Made by a program: the position numbers and the translations under genes. 64,000 bases of DNA from Mucilaginibacter achroorhodeus (lineage in GTDB: Bacteria; Bacteroidota; Bacteroidia; Sphingobacteriales; Sphingobacteriaceae), in NCBI RefSeq assembly GCF_007846095.1, contig NZ_VOEI01000001.1, forward strand, positions 682,001 to 746,000. Reading direction: 5' to 3'. Below, piece by piece: positions 58,261 to 64,000 of the stretch (positions are counted from its first letter, which is position 1; every line of letters starts with the position of its first letter). Under the pieces are notes generated by a model, which saw only the letters and a list, made by a program, of their open reading frames with translations, did no database searches and had not been told where the DNA came from.

Positions 58261-58638
58261 CTATTGCTTTAGTTTAGCTTCCATAGTTAGGGTTGTGTGT
58301 GGTACAGCACGCAGGCGCTCTTTAGGTATCAGTTTACCGGTTTCGCGGCAAATACCGTAGGTTTTGTTCTCGATACGTACCAATGCGGCTTCTAACTGTT
58401 CAATAAATTTTTTCTGACGGGCAGCCAGTTGGTTTATCGATTCCTTCTCAAGCGTGGCAGAACCATCCTCAAGTGTTTTGTAAGTACCTGCAGTATCATC
58501 AGTGCCATTTGCATTCGGCGAGCTTAGCGAAGAAGCCAATGCAGCTAACTCTTCTTTAGAGCTGCGTAATTTTTCTTGTATCAATTCTTTGAATTCTTTC
58601 AGCTCGGCATCAGAATATCTTGTTTTTTCGTGTTCCAT
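58261..58638 (-). CDS. DksA/TraR-like protein with degenerate zinc finger
   Basis: 125 residues. The N-terminal coiled coil (DAELKEFKELIQEKLRSSKE, and LAARQKKFIEQLEAALVRIE) matches DksA. The C-terminal zinc-finger region reads YGICRETGKLIPKERLRAVP followed by HTTLTMEAK; only the first of the four zinc cysteines (Cys97) remains, the others being Thr, Thr and Ala. DksA-type proteins bind RNA polymerase. The form is common in Bacteroidota, encoded between ileS and lspA. Confidence 0.88.
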   Translation of the reverse strand: MEHEKTRYSDAELKEFKELIQEKLRSSKEELAALASSLSSPNANGTDDTAGTYKTLEDGSATLEKESINQLAARQKKFIEQLEAALVRIENKTYGICRETGKLIPKERLRAVPHTTLTMEAKLKQ

Positions 58639-61600
58639 TTAACTTTTATTTATGGCTATCAATATCTCAAATTCGTCTATAACTACCTTTTCGCTATCGG
58701 CAAGGTCGGTAGCCTGGGTTATGCTATCTGCCAATACTTCAGCACAGATATAGCTTATATTACTCTCAATGGCTTTCCAGATCTCAGCACCGCAATTCAC
58801 TTGTACGGTGATACGGTCTGTAACTTCAAACCCTTTGCTTTTACGCAGATTTTGTACGCGGTTAACAAACTCACGGGCGTAACCTTCTTCTTTTAGCTCT
58901 TCTGTAATGGTAACATCCAGCGCCACAGTAAGTTTACCTAAGTTGGCTACCTGCCATCCCGGAACATCCTCGGCGATGATCTCCACATCTGATGATAGTA
59001 TCGAGTATTTAGTATCAAGTATCAAGATGGAGCCGTTTGTTTCCAGTTCTGAAATCTGATCTTGAGAGAAAGCGTTTATGGCAGCAGCCACATCCTTCAT
59101 ATCCTTGCCTACCTTAGCACCAAGGGCTTTAAAGTTTGGTTTTATCTTTTTCTTGATGAAACCGGCAGTATCGGTGATGTACTCAATGTCTTTAATGTTG
59201 GTCTCAGACAGGATAAGTTCCTTAACCTTTTCAACCTGTAATTTAAAGTTTTTATCGAGGATAGGCAATAATATCTTGCTTAAAGGACGACGGACCGGCA
59301 CCTCTATTTTCTTCCGTAATGATAGCACCAATGATGATATGTCCTGCGCTAACTGCATACGCTCTTCCAAAGCTTTGTCTACCAGGTCGGCGTGGTACTC
59401 AGGGAAGTAAGCCAGGTGTACCGATTCAAATTCCTCTTTACCGGTTACGCTGTTCAGGTCGGTATATAAACGCTCGGCAAAGAATGGCGCAACAGGCGAC
59501 ATCAGTTTGCTGATGGTGATCAAACAAGTATAAAGTGTTTGGTATGCCGATAGCTTATCGTCAGAGTTATCTGATTTCCAGAAACGGCGGCGGCCTAAAC
59601 GTACGTACCAGTTACTCAGGTGTGCATCAACAAACTCCTGTATAGCACGGGCAGCCTTGGTAGGCTCAAAGTCGGCATAGTAACCATCAACCTCGGCGCT
59701 CAGGGTGTTTAATAATGATAAGATCCAACGATCAAGCTCGGGGCGATTCTCAATCGCTATCTCCGCTTCCTTGTATATAAATTTATCAATATTGGCGTAC
59801 AGTGTAAAGAACGAGTACGTGTTATAAAGCGTACCAAAGAACTTACGGCGCACCTCGTCCAAACCTTCGGTATTAAACTTCAGGTTATCCCACGGCGATG
59901 CATTGCTGATCATGTACCAGCGGGCAGCATCGGCACCAACCTGTTCAATGGTAGCAAACGGATCAACACCATTGCCTAACCGTTTAGACATTTTGTTGCC
60001 GTTCTTATCCAGCACCAAACCGTTTGAAATGACGTTTTTGAACGCAATGCCACGGTTACCAACTTTCTCATTAACGGCTTTCACCTCGTCGCTTGCTTCG
60101 CTTAGCATTACGGCTATGGCGTGCAGGGTAAAGAACCAGCCACGGGTTTGGTCAACACCTTCTGCGATGAAGTCAGCCGGATAAGCTGCCTCAAACTCGT
60201 CTTTATTCTCAAAAGGGAAATGCCATTGTGCATACGGCATGGCCCCGCTATCAAACCAAACGTCAATAAGGTCGGTCTCGCGAACCATTTTATTGCCGGT
60301 TGATGATACTAAGATCACATCATCCACATAAGGGCGGTGCATATCTTCCAGCTTAAAGCCCTCAGGCATAAAGCCAGCTGCAATAGCTTTATCGATCTCG
60401 GCATTCAGTTCAGCAATTGAACCGATACATTTTTCTTCGCCACCGTTCTCCTCGCGCCAGATAGGCAGTGGGGTACCCCAGTAACGTGAGCGCGACAGGT
60501 TCCAATCAACCAGGTTTTCCAGCCAGTTACCAAAACGGCCTGTGCCGGTGCTTTCGGGCTTCCAGTTGATGGTTTTGTTAAGTTCTACCATCTTGTCCTT
60601 AACGGCAGTGGTACGGATGAACCAGCTATCCAGCGGATAGTAAAGTATTGGCTCATCAGAACGCCATGAGTGCGGGTAGCTGTGTTCGTATTTTTGTACG
60701 TTAAATGCTTTGTTCTCTTCTTTTAGTTTGATAGAGATCAGTACGTCGGTCGGTTTAAAGTCCGCCGCGCCGCGCTCAGCATCTGTATAATATTCTTCTT
60801 TAACGTAACGGCCGGCATAGTCGGTAACTTCGGCAACAAAACGGCCTTGTTTGTTAACAAGGGGCACGTCTTTACCGTTCTCGTCCTTCACCATTACCGA
60901 TGGCACGTTGTTCTCTTTACATGCCCTAAAGTCATCCGCACCAAAAACAGATGCAGTGTGCACTATACCGGTACCATCGCCCGTAGTAACAAAATCAGCA
61001 GGGATAACGCGGAATGCATTTTTCTGCAGGTCTTCATTAGTTACATAAGGCATCAGTTGGTAATAGTGGATGCCTACCAGGTCGCTGCCTTTGAATTCGC
61101 CGGCAGTTTGCCATGGGATAACTTTATCGCCGCCTTTGTAATCATCAAAAGAAGCGTTCTCGCCATCAGCTTTAAAGTATTTGCCAACCAGCTCTTTAGC
61201 TAATACCACACAAACAGGCTTGTAAGTGTATGGGTTAAAAGTATTGATCTTTACGTAAGTGATATCCTCACCAACGGCCAAGGCACAGTTTGATGGTAAA
61301 GTCCATGGGGTTGTCGTCCAGGCCAGGATAAACACATCGGTATTTACACCGTCAAACAGGAACTCAGAATCGCCGTCGCGTTTAACTTTAAACTGTGCGG
61401 TAATGGTAGTATCCTTCACCATTTTGTAAGTACCAGGCTGGTTCAGCTCGTGCGAACTAAGGCCTGTGCCCGATTTTGGCGAGTATGGTTGAACGGTATA
61501 ACCTTTGTATAAAAGGTCTTTTTTATAAAGCTCCTTCAGTATCCACCAAAGGGTTTCAATGTATTCGTTCTCGTAGGTAACGTAAGGGTTTTCAAGGTCA

Positions 61601-62022
61601 ACCCAGTAGCCCATCTTTTCGGTAAGGTCGTTCCACACGTCGGTGTAGCGCATTACCTCTTTACGGCAGGCATCGTTATATTCCTTAACGGTAATTTTCT
61701 TGCCGATATCGTCTTTAGTGATGCCCAAGGCTTTCTCAACAGCCAGCTCAATAGGAAGGCCGTGCGTATCCCAGCCACCTTTACGTTTAACCTGATAGCC
61801 CTTAAGCGTTTTGTAACGGCAAAAAATATCCTTAATAGAGCGGGCCATTACGTGGTGAATGCCCGGCATACCATTTGCGCTCGGCGGACCCTCATAAAAA
61901 GTGTAAGGGTTACTTGCCGGCCTGCTGCTGATACTTTTGGAGAAGATGTTGTTTTGTTTCCAGAACTCCAGGACTTCTTCACCCGTTTTCGATAGATCTA
62001 ATTGCTTATATTCCTTGTACAT
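58639..62022 (-). CDS. ileS: Isoleucyl-tRNA synthetase, type 2 with altered HIGH motif
   Basis: 1127 residues from ATG 62022 (MYKEYKQLDLSKTG); a TTG 11 codons upstream is less likely. It charges tRNA-Ile. The class I signature reads NGMPGIHHVMARS: GIHH at residues 54-57 in place of HIGH. The second signature is GNKMSKRLGNG (KMSKR). The editing domain (TTTPWTLPSN) and the anticodon-binding half (TLYTCLITISKLMSPVAPFF) are complete. Length and motifs fit eukaryote-like type 2 IleRS. First gene of the ileS-dksA-lspA operon, with the next start directly after its stop. Confidence 0.96.
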   Translation of the reverse strand: MYKEYKQLDLSKTGEEVLEFWKQNNIFSKSISSRPASNPYTFYEGPPSANGMPGIHHVMARSIKDIFCRYKTLKGYQVKRKGGWDTHGLPIELAVEKALGITKDDIGKKITVKEYNDACRKEVMRYTDVWNDLTEKMGYWVDLENPYVTYENEYIETLWWILKELYKKDLLYKGYTVQPYSPKSGTGLSSHELNQPGTYKMVKDTTITAQFKVKRDGDSEFLFDGVNTDVFILAWTTTPWTLPSNCALAVGEDITYVKINTFNPYTYKPVCVVLAKELVGKYFKADGENASFDDYKGGDKVIPWQTAGEFKGSDLVGIHYYQLMPYVTNEDLQKNAFRVIPADFVTTGDGTGIVHTASVFGADDFRACKENNVPSVMVKDENGKDVPLVNKQGRFVAEVTDYAGRYVKEEYYTDAERGAADFKPTDVLISIKLKEENKAFNVQKYEHSYPHSWRSDEPILYYPLDSWFIRTTAVKDKMVELNKTINWKPESTGTGRFGNWLENLVDWNLSRSRYWGTPLPIWREENGGEEKCIGSIAELNAEIDKAIAAGFMPEGFKLEDMHRPYVDDVILVSSTGNKMVRETDLIDVWFDSGAMPYAQWHFPFENKDEFEAAYPADFIAEGVDQTRGWFFTLHAIAVMLSEASDEVKAVNEKVGNRGIAFKNVISNGLVLDKNGNKMSKRLGNGVDPFATIEQVGADAARWYMISNASPWDNLKFNTEGLDEVRRKFFGTLYNTYSFFTLYANIDKFIYKEAEIAIENRPELDRWILSLLNTLSAEVDGYYADFEPTKAARAIQEFVDAHLSNWYVRLGRRRFWKSDNSDDKLSAYQTLYTCLITISKLMSPVAPFFAERLYTDLNSVTGKEEFESVHLAYFPEYHADLVDKALEERMQLAQDISSLVLSLRKKIEVPVRRPLSKILLPILDKNFKLQVEKVKELILSETNIKDIEYITDTAGFIKKKIKPNFKALGAKVGKDMKDVAAAINAFSQDQISELETNGSILILDTKYSILSSDVEIIAEDVPGWQVANLGKLTVALDVTITEELKEEGYAREFVNRVQNLRKSKGFEVTDRITVQVNCGAEIWKAIESNISYICAEVLADSITQATDLADSEKVVIDEFEILIAINKS

Positions 62023-62052
62023 CAATATGTTCGACTCGAATTTTAAAGGTTG

Positions 62053-62060
62053 CAAAAATA
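62053..62060 (-). promoter_or_regulatory. Bacteroidetes -7 box upstream of ileS
   Basis: TATTTTTG on the minus strand fits TAnnTTTG and lies 30 nt before the ATG at 62022, which supports that start over the upstream TTG. Confidence 0.5.
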
Positions 62061-62133
62061 GGCAATTTAATTGTGAATAGGTATATGTTTTACTATAAAG
62101 ACATAAAGCTTTACACGGAGTTTATGAGAAGAA

Positions 62134-62226
62134 GCCTCTCCCCAAACCCCTCCCCGAGGGAGAGGGGCTTTTAAAAAGCTATTCTTTTCAAGTCTCCCCT
62201 GTCGGGGGAGATTTAGAGGGGGCTTT
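62134..62226. repeat. Paired GAGGGGAGAG-type palindromes
   Basis: Two adjacent inverted repeats: GCCTCTCCCCAAACCCCTCC with GAGGGAGAGGGGC (62134-62172) and AAGTCTCCCCTGTCGGGGGA to GAGGGGGCTTTG (62191-62226). Both are related to the repeat at 20984-21063. They lie within the 466-nt gap between ileS and the M28 gene. Confidence 0.7.
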
Positions 62227-62254
62227 GTAAGCTCATGAATGCTTCGCAATTTAG

Positions 62255-62345
62255 AGAGGCTTTTGGGCGTTGCCTTCTGCCCGCGCTATTCGCTTATACG
62301 CGCACAGGCATTAGGCTCGGGGCCGGTATCCGCTACTATCGCTAA
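62255..62345. repeat. Dispersed repeat remnant (GGGCGTTGCC...CGCTAACGCAAA)
   Basis: TTGGGCGTTGCCTTCTGCCC, GCGCTATTCGCTTATACGCG and CTACTATCGCTAACGCAAA follow a pattern recalled from intergenic repeats in Mucilaginibacter-type genomes. It holds no coding frame I would accept. Confidence 0.45.
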
Positions 62346-62395
62346 CGCAAATTCAACACCGCGTCATTGCGAGGGAATAGATAGAGTATTCTAAA

Positions 62396-62452
62396 ACCCT
62401 CTTTTCGCGCAGCGAAGAGAGGGTGGTCGAGCGGAGCAAAGACCGGGTGAGT
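62396..62452. repeat. Second copy of the ACCCTCTTTTCGC hairpin repeat
   Basis: ACCCTCTTTTCGC-GCA-GCGAAGAGAGGGT with a downstream GTCGAGCGGAGC and CGGGTGAGT; the matching copy is at 35651-35708. Confidence 0.8.
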
Positions 62453-62460
62453 AAAATTCC

Positions 62461-62468
62461 TATATTTG
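62461..62468 (+). promoter_or_regulatory. Bacteroidetes -7 box upstream of the M28 gene
   Basis: TATATTTG fits TAnnTTTG, 20 nt before the ATG at 62489 and just after the hairpin repeat at 62396-62452. Confidence 0.55.
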
Positions 62469-62488
62469 AATTAAAACCCATATTCACT

Positions 62489-64000
62489 ATGAAAATAAAT
62501 GCAATAGCTATTGTTACCGCAGCCGCGTTTTTTGCAGGATGCGCCGGTGATACTGATAAAAACCAAAACACTACTGCCGATACAGGTATTGCGGCTGATA
62601 TTAAACATCACATAGCCGTATTGGCTAATGACTCTCTGATGGGTCGCAAGCCGTTCACTAAGGGCGAAGAAAAAACCATTAACTACATCGCATCTGAATA
62701 CAAGAAGCTGGGACTTGAGCCGGGTAACAATGGCAGCTATTTTCAGGAAGTGCCTATGGTAGAGATCACTTCTACCGCAAATGATATGAGCATCAGTGGC
62801 AAAACTACCATGGCCCTGAAACCGGGTGTAGACTTTGTTGCCTCAACCCGCCGCGAGCAGGATACCTTGAGCCTTAAAAATTCGCCGCTGGTATTTGCCG
62901 GTTTTGGTGTGGTAGCGCCTGAATTTAACTGGAACGATTACAAAGGCCTTGATGTAAAAGGCAAAACCGTAATTGTACTTGTAAATGACCCCGGTTTTAA
63001 AGCGCCGGAAAAGTTATTCAAAGGCGATACCATGAGCTACTACGGTCGCTGGACCTACAAGTACGAAGAGGCCGCGCGCCAGGGTGCTGCAGGTGTCATC
63101 ATCGTCCATCAAACCCAACCGGCAAGCTACGGCTGGCAGGTGATACAAAACAGCTTTGCAGGCTCAAAACTTTATTTGCAACAAGCCGATAAGCACATGA
63201 ACCGCTGCAAGGTTGAGGGCTGGATAAGCGAACAGGCCGCTACTAAATTATTGGCAAGCGCCGGCTTCAACGGCAACATCCGTGACTATGCACGCCGTAA
63301 GGATTTTAAAGCGGTGGCGTTAGGCAGCAGCGTTTCGCTTGACTTGAAAAATAATTTGAAGTACTCAAAATCAAATAACGTTATCGGTATCATCCAAGGT
63401 ACCGAGCGCCCGCATGAAACCATATTATACACCGCTCACTGGGATCACTTTGGCATTGGCAAACCTGATGCTAAAGGCGACAGCATCTACAACGGTGCGG
63501 TTGATAATGCCAGTGGCGTAGCAGCTATTTTAGCGGTTGCTAAAAAGTTTGCTTCGCAAAAAGAGAAGCCTAAGCGTTCTATAGTTTTCCTGGCTGTTAC
63601 TGCCGAAGAACAAGGCCTGTTAGGCTCGGAATACTATGCCACGCACCCCATTTATCCGCTTAACAAAACGGTGGCTGATCTGAACCTTGATGCGCTGTCA
63701 GACTTTGGCGAAACCAGTAACTTCTCCATCACCGGAAAAGGCCAGAACGACTTGGATGACTACGTGATCAAACTGACCAAAGCCAAAGGTTGGGACGTGG
63801 TTGGTGATGAGAACCCCGGCTCGGGCAGTTACTACCGGTCCGATCATTTCAATTTTGCCAAAGTTGGTGTACCCGCTTTAGACCTGCACAACGGGGCAAA
63901 AAGCATACAACGCGGTGAAGAGTTTGGTAAAGAGAAGCTAAAGGAATATAACGACCAACGTTACCACCAACCATCAGACGAGTACAGCGATGCTATGGAC
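62489..64000 (+). CDS. M28 family metallopeptidase lipoprotein (3' end outside window)
   Basis: 504 residues visible and open to the window edge. Lipoprotein signal (IAIVTAAAFFAGC, lipid Cys18). A PA-type insert (about 130-240) is followed by the M28 zinc-dependent catalytic core: TAHWDH (His317), NGAVDNASGV (Asp339), VTAEEQG (catalytic Glu373 and ligand Glu374), LNLDALS (Asp401) and SDHFNF with the last His. It is a probable aminopeptidase or glutaminyl cyclase-fold peptidase at the cell surface or periplasm. The true end lies beyond base 64000. Confidence 0.93.
   Translation, partial: MKINAIAIVTAAAFFAGCAGDTDKNQNTTADTGIAADIKHHIAVLANDSLMGRKPFTKGEEKTINYIASEYKKLGLEPGNNGSYFQEVPMVEITSTANDMSISGKTTMALKPGVDFVASTRREQDTLSLKNSPLVFAGFGVVAPEFNWNDYKGLDVKGKTVIVLVNDPGFKAPEKLFKGDTMSYYGRWTYKYEEAARQGAAGVIIVHQTQPASYGWQVIQNSFAGSKLYLQQADKHMNRCKVEGWISEQAATKLLASAGFNGNIRDYARRKDFKAVALGSSVSLDLKNNLKYSKSNNVIGIIQGTERPHETILYTAHWDHFGIGKPDAKGDSIYNGAVDNASGVAAILAVAKKFASQKEKPKRSIVFLAVTAEEQGLLGSEYYATHPIYPLNKTVADLNLDALSDFGETSNFSITGKGQNDLDDYVIKLTKAKGWDVVGDENPGSGSYYRSDHFNFAKVGVPALDLHNGAKSIQRGEEFGKEKLKEYNDQRYHQPSDEYSDAMD

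Noticed and set aside
62353..62571. 72-codon minus-strand frame between ileS and the M28 gene
   Set aside because: It crosses the hairpin repeat at 62396-62452 and the M28 signal peptide region on the other strand; not a real gene.
1..64000. tRNA, rRNA, CRISPR arrays, transposases, integrases
   Set aside because: None recognised on either strand by reading; gaps between genes are filled by terminators, promoters and short repeats. A tRNA scan would be decisive.

Overview
The window looks like chromosomal DNA of a Bacteroidota bacterium, most likely family Sphingobacteriaceae (Mucilaginibacter/Pedobacter-like). This is inferred from protein families largely restricted to that phylum (DUF2480, DUF3108, DUF3109, DUF5777, DUF4834, CarboxypepD_reg/TonB receptors, an OstA-like giant, a RemB-like barrel), the scarcity of Shine-Dalgarno sequences, promoter boxes of the Bacteroidetes form TAnnTTTG, and dispersed GAGAGGG-type intergenic hairpin repeats. 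No rRNA, tRNA, CRISPR array, transposase or prophage was found. It reads as a normal chromosomal core with small accessory clusters.

Layout. 1-5.5 kb (+): the end of a PpiD-like foldase, DUF2480, DUF3108 and DUF3109 genes, gmd and a RemB/Wzi-like barrel, closed by a long bidirectional terminator. 5.5-11.2 kb: tilS with a small membrane protein (-), an OstA/LptA-like protein (+), and rdgB with a possible psi-like protein (-). 11.3-13.7 kb (+): a SurA-like foldase coupled to a MoxR ATPase. 13.8-21 kb (-): an NTF2-like secreted protein, cysS, an EEP-family hydrolase, two rhomboid proteases and mutL. 21.2-24.6 kb (+): an amidohydrolase lipoprotein overlapping an unusual GH3-tail/beta-lactamase fusion. 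24.8-28.2 kb: surface-glycan genes (GT2 and GT4 on -, acetyltransferase and methyltransferase on +). 28.3-30.2 kb: dnaK (-).

30.5-37.1 kb (+): a small secreted protein, then a probable metal-acquisition cluster (Cys-motif membrane peptide, TonB receptor, PepSY membrane protein, heavy-metal-binding lipoprotein), then a DsbA/FrnE-like protein and a lipoprotein. 37.2-38.6 kb: an MFS transporter and a convergent small protein. 38.7-42.7 kb (-): an ECF sigma factor overlapping a membrane protein with a barrel-like tail, then YceI, DUF5777 and Rieske proteins. 42.8-45.6 kb: two convergent overlapping envelope genes and a eukaryotic-type sphingolipid Delta4-desaturase homologue. 45.8-51.6 kb (+): a small EamA protein, an outer-membrane receptor, a 64-residue protein and a 793-residue MG2/TonB-plug protein without a barrel. 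51.6-57.4 kb: a GT39-type transferase, DUF2911, a YfhO-family protein, DUF4834 and a small membrane protein. 57.6-62.0 kb (-): ileS, a DksA-like gene and lspA packed end to end. 62.5 kb to the edge (+): an M28 peptidase, cut off by the window.

Points of most interest: IleRS carries GIHH in place of HIGH, the motif reported for mupirocin hyper-resistant type 2 enzymes. A desaturase resembles eukaryotic dihydroceramide desaturase. An isolated intergenic unit at 53.35-53.47 kb combines a sigma-54-like promoter with a strong intrinsic terminator and may encode a small RNA of about 94 nt; dnaK has a related promoter-like sequence. Further candidates are the TonB/PepSY/heavy-metal cluster, the ECF sigma/YceI/Rieske cluster, a cryptic psi-like protein next to rdgB, and several genes whose TAnnTTTG box lies only 4-6 nt before the start codon, which predicts leaderless mRNAs.
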